Shown one piece after another: positions 23,813-32,241 of a stretch of 33,299 nucleotides of DNA. The translations under genes and the position numbers were made by a program. The stretch's first letter is position 1. Each line of letters starts with the position of its first letter. The notes below the pieces were generated by a model. The model did no database searches. It was not told the DNA's origin and worked only from the letters and a program-made list of their open reading frames with translations. Source of the stretch: Marinosulfonomonas sp. (GTDB lineage Bacteria > Pseudomonadota > Alphaproteobacteria > Rhodobacterales > Rhodobacteraceae). The stretch spans positions 1 through 33,299 of the forward strand of contig JALSRG010000102.1 of NCBI GenBank assembly GCA_026984915.1, read 5' to 3'.

Positions 23813-24801
23813 CCGGCATCATCCCCGTTGATGTCAACCGTCAGCACCTGTCGATAAGGTGTTTCCGGTGTGGCGATGATGGCGCAAAACCCTGGGTTGT
23901 TCAAGCAGTCCGGCGGATATTGCGGCTCCAGGCACATGCCGGTAAACGCGCGAAATGCCGGCCTTTTCAACCCTGCCCCGGTATAGAGCTGAAGGCCAGG
24001 CTGATCCGACCACATCCGCAGGCGCAAACCGTTTGGCGCGCGCAGCTCGGCCACCGGTTTTTTGCGGTCGCGCCCAGGGTCAAACAACAGATTGCTGTCA
24101 ATGCCCTTTCTTTCCGGGTCAACCCGATGCAAAGCCACGGTCTTGCGCAGATCGAGCGGCGTGCCTTCCACATCGCAAACCTGCCCGGTGGGAATGCCTT
24201 CGCCGTCAGTGGGCGTGTATTGCGCAGCCTGAATGCGGATCGAATGATCAAAAATATCGCCCTGCCCGCCGGCCAGGTTGTAATAGTTGTGCTGCGCCAG
24301 ATTGATCGGCGTCGGCCGGTCGGGCACGGCCCGCATGTCATAAGTCAGCCGCGAGCCGGACAGCGCCATATCAACCGTGAACCGCACCGTCCCCGGATAG
24401 CCCTCTTCGCCATCGGGCGACAGATAGCGCAGCCGCAGCCGGCGTGCGCCATCGCGCTCCATCTGCCACAGGCGCCGCCCCAGCCCCTTGATGCCGCCGT
24501 GCAGATGGTGGCGGCCCTCATTTTGCGTCAGTTGACAGGTCTTGCCGTTCAGCCGGAACCGGCCATTGGCCGTGCGGTTGGCCACCCGCCCGACGATAGC
24601 CCCCAGATAAAACGGATCGGCCAGATACTGGTGCAGGTCCTTGTATCCCAGAACCACCGATAGCGGTTTACCCTGCGCATGAACCTCCCAGCTTCGGGTG
24701 ATCGCCCCGTAGTTCAGGACGGAAACGGCAGCCACAGCGCTTTCAAGCCGCATTTCACACAGATCCTGCCCATCCGCATCCCTATGCCGCTGGCCTGCCA
24801 T
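23809..24801 (-). CDS. galM: Aldose 1-epimerase (mutarotase)
   Basis: A 330-residue galactose mutarotase-like enzyme that interconverts alpha and beta anomers of aldoses; here it would supply the anomer used by xylose isomerase. The family residues are present: GRVANRTANGRFRLNGK, HHLHGGIKGLGRRLW (H99 and H101), NLAQHNYYNL (catalytic H171) and the C-terminal Glu in MCLEPQYPPD (E292), the usual base. No signal peptide, so it is cytoplasmic. The ATG at 24801 directly follows the xylA stop codon with no gap, implying translational coupling; a later in-frame Met at residue 17 is an alternative start. Its own stop overlaps the peroxidase start by 4 bp. Confidence 0.93.
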   Translation of the reverse strand: MAGQRHRDADGQDLCEMRLESAVAAVSVLNYGAITRSWEVHAQGKPLSVVLGYKDLHQYLADPFYLGAIVGRVANRTANGRFRLNGKTCQLTQNEGRHHLHGGIKGLGRRLWQMERDGARRLRLRYLSPDGEEGYPGTVRFTVDMALSGSRLTYDMRAVPDRPTPINLAQHNYYNLAGGQGDIFDHSIRIQAAQYTPTDGEGIPTGQVCDVEGTPLDLRKTVALHRVDPERKGIDSNLLFDPGRDRKKPVAELRAPNGLRLRMWSDQPGLQLYTGAGLKRPAFRAFTGMCLEPQYPPDCLNNPGFCAIIATPETPYRQVLTVDINGDDAG

Positions 24802-26115
24802 TCAGACAAACCGGTTGACGATGTTTTCCAGGTATTCCTGTTTGCCCGATACCGGCTTTGGATTGATACCATTTTGCACAACATCATCGGCCAGATCCGC
24901 AAGCCCTTTGCGGCCGGCCAGAATGTCGCCCCCCAGCGGCTGATCCCAGCCGGCATATCGCGCTGTGACAAACGCTTTCAGCGCACCATCCTCCAGCATC
25001 CGCGCGGCAGCCTTGAAGCCCCTTGCACAAACATCCATCGCCCCGACATGCGCGGCCAGCAGATCTTCGGGGTCCAGCGACTGGCGCCGCAGTTTCGCGT
25101 CAAAATTGGTGCCACCGGTGTCAAACCCGCCGCCTTTCAGCACCTCGTAATAGGCCAAGGCCACCTCGGGAACGTTGTTGGGAAACTGGTCGGTATCCCA
25201 GCCCGACTGATAATCATTGCGATTCATGTCGATAGAGCCGAAGATGCCCAGCGCCTGCGCCAGTGCGATTTCGTGCTCAAACATGTGCCCCGCCAGAATG
25301 GCATGCCCCTGCTCGATGTTCACCCTGACCTCATTTTCCAGCCCGTGACGCCGCAAAAATCCGTAGACCGTGGCAACATCGTAATCATACTGGTGTTTGC
25401 TGGGTTCCTGCGGTTTCGGCTCGATCAGGATCGCGCCTTCAAATCCGATCTTGTGCTTGTAGTCCACCACCATATTCAGGAACCGGCCCATCTGCTGGTC
25501 TTCCCGCGCCAGATCGGTGTTGAGCAGGGTCTCATACCCCTCTCGCCCGCCCCACAACACATAGTTTTCACCGCCCAGACGCTGCGTCACATCCATGCAG
25601 GATTTCACCGTGGCCGCAGCAAAGGCGAACACCTCCGGGTCCGGGTTGGTGGCAGCACCCGCCATGTAACGCCGATGCGAAAACAGGTTGGCCGTCCCCC
25701 ACAGCAGCCGCACGCCGGTCGCCTCCTGTTTGGCAAGAAGATAGTCGGCGATTTCATCCAGGTTGCGGGTGTTTTTCACAAAATCCGCGCCTTCCGGGCG
25801 CACATCGGCATCGTGAAAGCAATAGAACGGAACCCCCAGCAGGCTGAACATCTCAAAGGCCACATCGGCCCGTTGCCGCGCCAAATCCATGCTGTCGGCC
25901 GGAAACCACGGGCGCTCAAAGGTGGGGCCGCCAAATGGGTCGGTGCCCGGCCAGCAAAAGGAATGCCACCAGGCCACGGCAAAACGCAGATGGTCACGCA
26001 TCGGTTTGCCCAGCACGATTTCATCGGCATCATAATGGCGATAGGCCAGCGGGTTCGCGCTGCCTTCGCCTTCAAAACGAACCGGCGCGATGCCGTCAAA
26101 AAATCCGGTGCTCAT
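24802..26115 (-). CDS. xylA: Xylose isomerase (EC 5.3.1.5)
   Basis: A 437-residue class II xylose isomerase, converting D-xylose to D-xylulose in the cytoplasm. Length and numbering follow the E. coli enzyme: [23 protein letters not shown] with the catalytic H101 and D104, [17 protein letters not shown] (metal-ligand Glu region), [39 protein letters not shown] and [13 protein letters not shown]. All metal-binding and catalytic stretches are intact. It lies 16 bp downstream of xylB and abuts galM, so the four genes xylB-xylA-galM-peroxidase form one operon driven from the promoter/operator upstream of xylB. Confidence 0.98.
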   Translation of the reverse strand: MSTGFFDGIAPVRFEGEGSANPLAYRHYDADEIVLGKPMRDHLRFAVAWWHSFCWPGTDPFGGPTFERPWFPADSMDLARQRADVAFEMFSLLGVPFYCFHDADVRPEGADFVKNTRNLDEIADYLLAKQEATGVRLLWGTANLFSHRRYMAGAATNPDPEVFAFAAATVKSCMDVTQRLGGENYVLWGGREGYETLLNTDLAREDQQMGRFLNMVVDYKHKIGFEGAILIEPKPQEPSKHQYDYDVATVYGFLRRHGLENEVRVNIEQGHAILAGHMFEHEIALAQALGIFGSIDMNRNDYQSGWDTDQFPNNVPEVALAYYEVLKGGGFDTGGTNFDAKLRRQSLDPEDLLAAHVGAMDVCARGFKAAARMLEDGALKAFVTARYAGWDQPLGGDILAGRKGLADLADDVVQNGINPKPVSGKQEYLENIVNRFV

Positions 26116-26131
26116 GGTGGCAATCCTCCGT

Positions 26132-27598
26132 TCAGGGTTTCTCTCGGGGTTTCAGGGCTTTGTACAAAGCCCGATAGCGGTGCCAGGCGTCCTCATAGGC
26201 GGCGGTCAGGGCCGGATCCGGCAATATGACATCGCCCGCTTGCGGCGGGGTCATCACCACGCGGGGGGCACTGCCCGTCGCCGCAACCTGCGCCAGACGC
26301 GCCGCCCCCAGTGCCGCGCCCAACTCGCCAGCCGCCGGCCGCATCAGCGGCAGATCCAGCACCGTGGCAAGTATCCGCAGCCAATAGCGCGATTGCGCCC
26401 CGCCCCCGATCGCCAGCAGTTGCGATGGCGCGGCACCGGTGGCCCGCAGTGCTGCCAGGCTGTCGCGCAACGCAAAGGCCACACCGCGCATCAGCGCCTG
26501 CACCAGATCGGCCGGACCATGCGCCACATCAAGTCCGACAAAGGCAGCGCGGATATGCGCATCATTATGCGGGGTGCGTTCGCCGGAAAGGTAGGGCAGA
26601 AACATCAAATCACCCGGCGGGGTCAGGTCGTCGGCCATCCGGTCCGCCAGCCCGGCCAGATCCGCCGGGCTCTGCCCCAGATTCCGCGCCAACCAGTTCA
26701 GGCAATCGGTCGCCGCCAGAATGACCCCCATTTGCAGCCAGCGTCCGGGCAGGGCATGGCAAAACGTATGCACGGCGGTGTCGGGCGCTGGCGCATAGCA
26801 GTCGCGCGCCACAAGCATCACCCCCGAGGTGCCCAGCGAGACAAAACCGCCGCCCTCCTCCACACAACCGGTGCCGCAAGCGGCGGCGGCATTGTCACCG
26901 CCACCACCGGCGACCGTGACCGTGCCCGACAGCCTCCATTCCTGGCAAAGCGTGCGGCGCAACACGCCCGATGGCGCGCTTCCCTCGACCAGGCGCGGCA
27001 TTTGATCAGGCCGCATGCCCGAGCGTTCCAGCAGCCGGTCCGACCATTGCCGCCGCCCCACATCCAGCCAGCTTGTACCGGCTGCATCCGACATCTCGGA
27101 AACATGCTCTCCCGTCAGCCAAAGGCGAAGATAATCCTTTGGCAGCAATACCTTGGCAACGCGGTCAAAGATGTCAGGCTCGTTCGCAGCACACCACATC
27201 AGTTTTGGCGCGGTAAAACCGGGAAAGACAATATTGCCGGACAGTTCACGCACATCCGCCGCCGCATCCAGCCGCCGCGCCTGATCGGCCGATCGGGTGT
27301 CATTCCACAGAATGGCCGGGCGCAACACCTGATCCGCCGCATCCAGCAGCACCGCGCCATGCATCTGCCCAGAAAGGCCAATGCCCTGAACAGCGGCAAA
27401 TTGATCCGGCGCGTTTGCGCGCAAATCGGCGATGGCGCCAGAACAGCCGGTTATCCAGTCAGCCGGGTCCTGTTCGCTCCAGCCGGCATGCGGATGCGCC
27501 ACCGGATAGGCCTGATCAGACGACGCAACCACAGTTCCTGCGGAATCCATCAGAATTGCGCGCAGGCCCGAAGTGCCCAGATCCAGCCCCAGATACAT
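26132..27598 (-). CDS. xylB: Xylulokinase (EC 2.7.1.17)
   Basis: A 488-residue FGGY-family kinase that phosphorylates D-xylulose to xylulose 5-phosphate for the pentose phosphate pathway. N-terminal ATPase motif [15 protein letters not shown], substrate loop [13 protein letters not shown] (GQMH 77-80), catalytic Asp in [14 protein letters not shown] (D235), and the C-terminal FGGY-type segment [17 protein letters not shown]. Length agrees with E. coli XylB. AGGAAG precedes the start. It is the first gene of the xylBA-galM-peroxidase operon, with a good promoter and an overlapping palindrome immediately upstream (27619-27671). Confidence 0.97.
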   Translation of the reverse strand: MYLGLDLGTSGLRAILMDSAGTVVASSDQAYPVAHPHAGWSEQDPADWITGCSGAIADLRANAPDQFAAVQGIGLSGQMHGAVLLDAADQVLRPAILWNDTRSADQARRLDAAADVRELSGNIVFPGFTAPKLMWCAANEPDIFDRVAKVLLPKDYLRLWLTGEHVSEMSDAAGTSWLDVGRRQWSDRLLERSGMRPDQMPRLVEGSAPSGVLRRTLCQEWRLSGTVTVAGGGGDNAAAACGTGCVEEGGGFVSLGTSGVMLVARDCYAPAPDTAVHTFCHALPGRWLQMGVILAATDCLNWLARNLGQSPADLAGLADRMADDLTPPGDLMFLPYLSGERTPHNDAHIRAAFVGLDVAHGPADLVQALMRGVAFALRDSLAALRATGAAPSQLLAIGGGAQSRYWLRILATVLDLPLMRPAAGELGAALGAARLAQVAATGSAPRVVMTPPQAGDVILPDPALTAAYEDAWHRYRALYKALKPREKP

Positions 27599-27618
27599 GA
27601 TTGCTTCCTGTTGGGTGC

Positions 27619-27645
27619 AGTTTATTTTATAAATTAAAATAAACT
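27619..27645. promoter_or_regulatory. Candidate ROK (XylR) operator upstream of xylB
   Basis: A 27-bp palindrome with perfect 11-bp arms (AGTTTATTTTA and TAAAATAAACT) around TAAAT, ending 21 bp upstream of xylB. It is by far the most AT-rich and symmetric spot nearby and overlaps the -10 box by 3 bp, an ideal place for repression. A related 27-bp site lies between xylF and the ROK gene. Confidence 0.7.
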
Positions 27646-27671
27646 ATCGGTGAGTCCGCGGCCCAAGTCAA
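27643..27671 (-). promoter_or_regulatory. Sigma-70-type promoter of xylB
   Basis: On the minus strand TTGACT (27671-27666) is separated by exactly 17 bp from GATAGT (27648-27643). The -35 matches the consensus at 5 of 6 and the -10 at 4 of 6. Transcription would start inside the palindrome, about 35-40 nt before the xylB ATG. Confidence 0.6.
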
Positions 27672-27691
27672 GTTCGCTCTGTTCAGCCCGC

Positions 27692-29023
27692 TCAAACCTC
27701 ACGCAGCAGCCGGCTCAGCCGCTTCACCGCGCCCCCGCAGTCAAACGCCTGAATAACCTGCCAAATCCGGTTTGCCTGCGCCGTACCAACCAATGTGCCG
27801 GCCTTTGCCAGCAAACGCGCCTCGCGCGATTGCAGGGTCTGTGGCGCCTTCAGGTCATGTGATGCCTGCAATTGCAGCCCGGTTTTCAGCCGCACGGCAA
27901 CCTGTGCCACACTGTCCGACAGGCGATCATCGCCGGCCACATTTATCCGGTCGCACAACAGGCGAAAGCCTGCGTCCTGAGAGGGATCACCGGCGAAACT
28001 GTCCAAAGCCCCCGTATCGCGCCCCATCAGTTGCATGGCCGCCACTGCCCGATAGCTGAACTTTGCTTCCAGCCCGGTTGTCGGTGATGCTATGTTGCAG
28101 ACCTTCAGCCAGCGCGGATGCACCCGAATGTCTACTGCCGCCAGTTCCTGTATCGGTAGCCCGCCACGCCGCAGCTGCGTCAGCGCTTCCAGTGCCGCAT
28201 GGGTTCCGTGGCAGCAGGCGTGGTATTTATGGCTGACCTCCTGAACGGTATAGGTCTTGCCCAGGTCGGCAAAAATCTCCGAGTTGCCTTCGCCCGCATG
28301 CGTATCGCCAAAAGCCTCAACCGCATGCGGGTTTGCACGAAACCCGCCGGCGACCAGCAACGCCACCTCCACTGCGCCGGACGCAGCCATTCCCGCGTTA
28401 TACGGCTTGCCCATTGTCCCGAACTGCGCCTTCAGCCCGGCGGCGCGGGTGGCCGCCAGCCCCAACACATGTTGCAACGCGTCCTCTCCCAGCCGCAACA
28501 GCCGGCCCGCGCCCACGGCCGCGCCGAAAATGCCGGCGGTGGCTGTCTGGTGAAACCCCGCCTCGTAATGGCCCCGCCCCAGCCAGCGACCGACATGCGT
28601 GGCCAGCTCATAGCCAACCAGCGCCGCCTCCAGACAGGCCGGACCGCTGGCGCCCTCGCGCTCGGCCACAGCCAGCACAGCCGGAAACACCACCGCTGCC
28701 AGATGGCCGATATGGGCGAAATGCGTGTCGTCATAATCCAGCGCATGCGCGCAGGTGCCGTTGACCAGTGCGGCGGCGCGGGCCGGACACTGGCCGCCAC
28801 CGATGATGCCGGCCTCGCCAATCCCGCCTTCTGCCAGCAGCATGGCCCGGACGGCCCGGCTGGCGGGTTCATCAACCCCGGCCAGGGCCACAGCACAATA
28901 GTCAAGCAGCGAGAGTTGCAGCACGCGGCGGGTTTCCTGCGGCGCCATTGACCAGCGAAAACCAGAGGCGAATCCGGCCAGAGTTCGGGCGACAGATGTA
29001 TCGTTCATGGCTGCAATCATCAC
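27692..29023 (-). CDS. MmgE/PrpD family protein
   Basis: A 443-residue protein of the MmgE/PrpD fold, which includes 2-methylcitrate dehydratase, cis-aconitate decarboxylase and iminodisuccinate epimerase. The N-terminal all-helical half has the family motif GTCAHALDYDDTHFAHIGHLAAVVFPAVLAVAE (ALDYDDTH at residues 94-101), and the second half has KYHACCHGTHAALEAL. The reaction cannot be read from sequence. It starts 39 bp after tpa on the same strand, so it is probably co-transcribed with tpa rather than with xylB, which has its own promoter downstream. Two starts are possible (29023, and 29008 at MNDTSVART); neither has a clear Shine-Dalgarno. The prpBC genes expected for methylcitrate metabolism are absent here. 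Confidence 0.88.
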   Translation of the reverse strand: MMIAAMNDTSVARTLAGFASGFRWSMAPQETRRVLQLSLLDYCAVALAGVDEPASRAVRAMLLAEGGIGEAGIIGGGQCPARAAALVNGTCAHALDYDDTHFAHIGHLAAVVFPAVLAVAEREGASGPACLEAALVGYELATHVGRWLGRGHYEAGFHQTATAGIFGAAVGAGRLLRLGEDALQHVLGLAATRAAGLKAQFGTMGKPYNAGMAASGAVEVALLVAGGFRANPHAVEAFGDTHAGEGNSEIFADLGKTYTVQEVSHKYHACCHGTHAALEALTQLRRGGLPIQELAAVDIRVHPRWLKVCNIASPTTGLEAKFSYRAVAAMQLMGRDTGALDSFAGDPSQDAGFRLLCDRINVAGDDRLSDSVAQVAVRLKTGLQLQASHDLKAPQTLQSREARLLAKAGTLVGTAQANRIWQVIQAFDCGGAVKRLSRLLREV

Positions 29024-29062
29024 AAGTTATCCGCAAAGATCAAACCCTTTTGCAGGCGGCTG

Positions 29063-30382
29063 CTATCGTTGCAGGCCATCCAGCGTAGCGCGAAACTTGT
29101 CGACGATTTCGTCGATCTGCGCGTGTTCGCAAATGAACATCGGCGCAACGATGCCGCAATCTCCGGTAAATTTCACATGCATGCCCTTCCAGAACATTTC
29201 AGCCTGCGCCGCAACCCCGCGCGCGCCCGCTGTATCACCGGCATGCAACTCGACCCCCGCCATCAGGCCGATCGAGCGGATATCCCGGACCAGCGGATGG
29301 TCGTCCAGCGAGTGGATCGCCCTGGTAAAGTAAGGCGTCAGATCGCGCGCCCGCTCAAAAAGCCCTTCATGCTGATAGATGTCCAGCGCCGCCAGCCCGG
29401 CCGCGCAGGCCGCCGGATGGCCCGAATAGGTATAGCCATGGAAAAACTCGATCCCGCCTTCGGGGGCGGCATCCATCATGGTCTCATAGATGTCATCGCG
29501 CACCGCCACGGCCCCCATCGGGATCGATCCGTTGGTCAGTGCCTTGGCCATGGTGACAATATCCGGTTTCACCGCGAATTTATCCGCGCTGAACGGCGCG
29601 CCCAGCCGGCCGAATCCACAGATCACATCATCAAAGACCAGCAGGATGCTGTTGTCGTCGCAAATCTTGCGCAGCCGCTCAAGATAGCCGACCGGCGGGG
29701 TCAGAACCCCGGTTGATCCTGCCACCGGCTCGACAAAACAGGCCGCGATGGTCTCTGCGCCGAAATTGTCGATGGCGCGTTGCAGATCCTCGGCCCGGTC
29801 GGCTCCGCTTTCGCGCTGGCCGGGGGTCTTCAACTCGTCCTCGGTCCAGGTGTGGCGCATGTGCACGACATTGGGCATCACCACCGGAAAGCTGCGGCGG
29901 TTATTGACCAGTCCCGACAGGCTGACACCGCCGATATTCACCCCGTGATAGGCCTTTTCACGACTGATGAACCGGTGCCGGTTCTCGCCTTTTACTGTAT
30001 GGTATGCCATGATGATTTTCAGTGCTGTATCAATGGCTTCTGAGCCAGAGTTCACAAAGAAGACATGGTTGATATCCTCGGGCATCATCCGCGCCACCCG
30101 TTCGGCCAGGGCAAAGCTCAGCGGTTGGCCCGTGCCAAAGGGCGCAACATAGGTGATCTTCTGCATCGCCGTGTGTACCGCCTCGACAATCTTGGGGTGG
30201 CAATGCCCGGCCGGCGAGCAGAACAGACCACTAGAGGCATCAATCACAGTCCCGCCCTTGTGGGTGGTCATATAGGTGCCCTTTGCCTCGACGATCAGCC
30301 GCGGATTTTTCTTGAACCCACGGTTGTTGGTGAACGGAATCCAGAATTCCTCCAGCGAATTGGTTTTGCTGTCCAGCGCCAT
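29063..30382 (-). CDS. tpa: Taurine:pyruvate aminotransferase (EC 2.6.1.77)
   Basis: A 439-residue class III, PLP-dependent aminotransferase. NNRGFKKNPRLIVEAKGTYMTTHKGGTVIDASSGLFCSPAGHCHPKIV matches the Tpa pattern; cofactor motifs follow: NSGSEAIDTALKI (111-123), YHGVNIGGVSLSG, LVFDDVICGFGRLG (248-261) and the Schiff-base lysine in MAKALTNGSIPMG (K280). It transfers the amino group of taurine to pyruvate, giving sulfoacetaldehyde and alanine. Other omega-amino-acid transaminases look similar, but divergence from tauR and the presence of xsc settle the assignment. AGGGAGG precedes the start. Two TauR-like direct repeats lie 91-124 bp upstream. Confidence 0.94.
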   Translation of the reverse strand: MALDSKTNSLEEFWIPFTNNRGFKKNPRLIVEAKGTYMTTHKGGTVIDASSGLFCSPAGHCHPKIVEAVHTAMQKITYVAPFGTGQPLSFALAERVARMMPEDINHVFFVNSGSEAIDTALKIIMAYHTVKGENRHRFISREKAYHGVNIGGVSLSGLVNNRRSFPVVMPNVVHMRHTWTEDELKTPGQRESGADRAEDLQRAIDNFGAETIAACFVEPVAGSTGVLTPPVGYLERLRKICDDNSILLVFDDVICGFGRLGAPFSADKFAVKPDIVTMAKALTNGSIPMGAVAVRDDIYETMMDAAPEGGIEFFHGYTYSGHPAACAAGLAALDIYQHEGLFERARDLTPYFTRAIHSLDDHPLVRDIRSIGLMAGVELHAGDTAGARGVAAQAEMFWKGMHVKFTGDCGIVAPMFICEHAQIDEIVDKFRATLDGLQR

Positions 30383-30473
30383 ATCCGGCCCTCCCTATAC
30401 GTTTTTTCCGGGATGACAGGGCAATTGGCGCCCTGCAAACCGGCTTTAGCTAGGCGCGAAAGGGTCTGTTTAC

Positions 30474-30506
30474 TTACATCCAGTTTAACCTATAGAATAA
30501 GGCCAG
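30474..30506 (-). promoter_or_regulatory. Paired TauR-like direct repeats upstream of tpa
   Basis: On the minus strand CTGGCCTTAT (30506-30497) and CTGGATGTAA (30483-30474) stand 23 bp apart, start to start. From memory, Rhodobacter capsulatus TauR recognises direct repeats close to CTGGACYTAA, which both resemble. The distal copy is 16 bp from the tauR start, so tauR autoregulation is possible. The xsc upstream region has the same arrangement. Confidence 0.65.
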
Positions 30507-30522
30507 TCAGAAAGGCATGCCT

Positions 30523-31980
30523 ATGGCGATCTCCGCAGAAACCTTTTTTCTGGACCCGAATTTTCAGGGGACATTGCAGCAGCAAATCCAGCAGATGGTT
30601 GCCTCGGGCATCCTGTCCGGGCGGTTTCGCGCTGGCGAAAAACTGCCCTCTTCGCGCAAACTGGCGCAGCATCTGGGGGTCAGCCGCATCACGGTGACGC
30701 TGGCCTATTCCGAGCTTCTCGCCTCCGATTATATCACCTCGCGCGGTCGCGCGGGTTACTTTGTCTCCCAGTCGGCGCCACTTCCGCCCGCCTTCGACCT
30801 GCCAGACAGGTCAACCACCGATACGGTAGATTGGTCGCGCGCTCTGGGTCAGAGGTTTTCCGGCGCGCCAGGGGTCGAGCGGCCGCAGAACTGGCGTGAA
30901 TACCGCTATCCGTTCATCTACGGTCAGGCCGACAAATCCCTGTTTGATCACCAGAACTGGCGGCTTTGCGCGCTTCAGGCGCTGGGGCGGAAAGACTTCG
31001 ACGCCCTGACCACCGATTACTACGACCGGGATGATCCGCAACTGGTCGAGTTCATCGCCCGCCATACCCTGCCCCGGCGCGGCATCATCGCCCGACCGCA
31101 GGAAATTCTGGTCACCATGGGGGCGCAAAACGCGCTGTGGCTGACGGCGCAGGTTTTGCTGACCCAACGCCGCGTCGCCGCCATCGAAGACCCCTGTTAC
31201 GGCAGCCTGCGCGAGATCCTGACCCAGTCGCGCTGCCACCTGCACCCTGTGCCGGTTGATCATGATGGTTTGCCCCCTGACGCCCTGCCCGATGCTCTCG
31301 ACGTGCTGTTCACCACCCCCAGCCACCAGTGCCCGACCGCCGCCACCATGCCCGTCAATCGCCGCCAGCGCCTGCTGGACAAGGCCGCACAGGATGACTT
31401 CCTGATTGTCGAAGATGACTACGAATTTGAGATGTCCTTCCTCAAACCGCCGTCTCCGGCCTTGAAATCGCTCGATAAAGAAGGCCGTGTCATCTATGTC
31501 GGCAGTTTCTCGAAATCGCTGTTTCCGGGCCTGCGGCTGGGCTATCTGGTCGGTCCCGAGCCTTTCGTCCGCGAGGCCCGCGCCCTGCGTTCCAGCGTGT
31601 TGCGCCACCCGCCGGGCCATATCCAGCGCACCGCCGCCTATTTCCTGTCGCTCGGTCATTATGATGCCCTGATCCGCCGGATGAGCCGCGCCTTCCATCA
31701 GCGCCGCGAGGCCATGGACAGCGCCATCGCCGAACATGGCCTGACCGTTGCCGGGCGCGGTGCCTTTGGCGGCTCGTCGCTCTGGATGCGGGCGCCCGAA
31801 GCCGTGGACACCCGGCAGCTTGCCAGCGATCTGCGCAGCCATGGCGTTCTGATCGAACCGGGTCAAAGCTTCTTCAGCCAAACCGATGCGCCGCGCAATT
31901 TTTTCCGCCTTGCCTATTCCTCGATCCCCGCCGGACGCATCCCCGAGGGCATCAGGCGCATCGCCCAATGCCTGCGCTGA
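30523..31980 (+). CDS. tauR: MocR/GntR-type regulator of taurine genes
   Basis: A 485-residue MocR-family regulator. Residues about 10-80 are a GntR winged helix (ASGILSGRFRAGEKLPSSRKLAQHLGVSRITVTLAYSELLASDYITSRGRAGYFV). The rest is a fold-type I aminotransferase domain used as a PLP sensor, with ENY-like MGAQNALWLTAQVLL, VEDDYEFEM and the PLP lysine in VGSFSKSLFPGLRLGYLVGP (K331). TauR in Rhodobacter activates tpa and xsc in the presence of taurine; the same role is inferred here from position. I prefer ATG 30523 because AAAGG is then about 7 bp away; 30517 is also in frame and adds two residues. Confidence 0.92.
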   Translation: MAISAETFFLDPNFQGTLQQQIQQMVASGILSGRFRAGEKLPSSRKLAQHLGVSRITVTLAYSELLASDYITSRGRAGYFVSQSAPLPPAFDLPDRSTTDTVDWSRALGQRFSGAPGVERPQNWREYRYPFIYGQADKSLFDHQNWRLCALQALGRKDFDALTTDYYDRDDPQLVEFIARHTLPRRGIIARPQEILVTMGAQNALWLTAQVLLTQRRVAAIEDPCYGSLREILTQSRCHLHPVPVDHDGLPPDALPDALDVLFTTPSHQCPTAATMPVNRRQRLLDKAAQDDFLIVEDDYEFEMSFLKPPSPALKSLDKEGRVIYVGSFSKSLFPGLRLGYLVGPEPFVREARALRSSVLRHPPGHIQRTAAYFLSLGHYDALIRRMSRAFHQRREAMDSAIAEHGLTVAGRGAFGGSSLWMRAPEAVDTRQLASDLRSHGVLIEPGQSFFSQTDAPRNFFRLAYSSIPAGRIPEGIRRIAQCLR

Positions 31981-31981
31981 T

Positions 31982-32009
31982 CACCCCCACCCTGCGCGCC
32001 TGGGGGGTG
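31982..32009 (+). terminator. Possible tauR terminator hairpin
   Basis: CACCCCC (31982-31988) and GGGGGTG (32003-32009) form a 7-bp GC stem directly after the tauR stop codon, with a 14-nt loop. There is no T-run downstream, so it may terminate weakly or act as a mRNA end stabiliser, separating tauR from xsc. Confidence 0.4.
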
Positions 32010-32112
32010 GTCAGATGGTGCAGCCCCTGAATGGCAGACAACGCGCGCGCCTGTTTTCCTGTGTTCCTGTCCGGTCAGCCGTAGGTTGCCCGACAAAGGA
32101 TGCACCGCCTTT

Positions 32113-32145
32113 CTGGCCTTATTCTGGGCATATAACTGGCCCTAT
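32113..32145 (+). promoter_or_regulatory. Paired TauR-like direct repeats upstream of xsc
   Basis: CTGGCCTTAT (32113-32122) and CTGGCCCTAT (32136-32145) are 23 bp apart, the same period as at tpa, and the first 13 bases (CTGGCCTTATTCT) are identical to the tpa site. The proximal repeat ends 96 bp before the xsc ATG (91 bp at tpa). A third partial copy, CTGGGCATAT, begins at 32124. Confidence 0.65.
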
Positions 32146-32241
32146 CCGCATCCCGCCACTCGGCTTAGCTTCTCAGGCAAAGACCCGGCCCGCCGGATGT
32201 CTTTTCCTGCAACAGTCCAACACAGATCGAGAATCAGACCC

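Noticed and set aside
24679-27637. Two open frames of more than 510 codons on the plus strand opposite galM, xylA and xylB
   Set aside because: Shadows of highly conserved enzyme genes; their translations are low-complexity Arg/His/Gln-rich.
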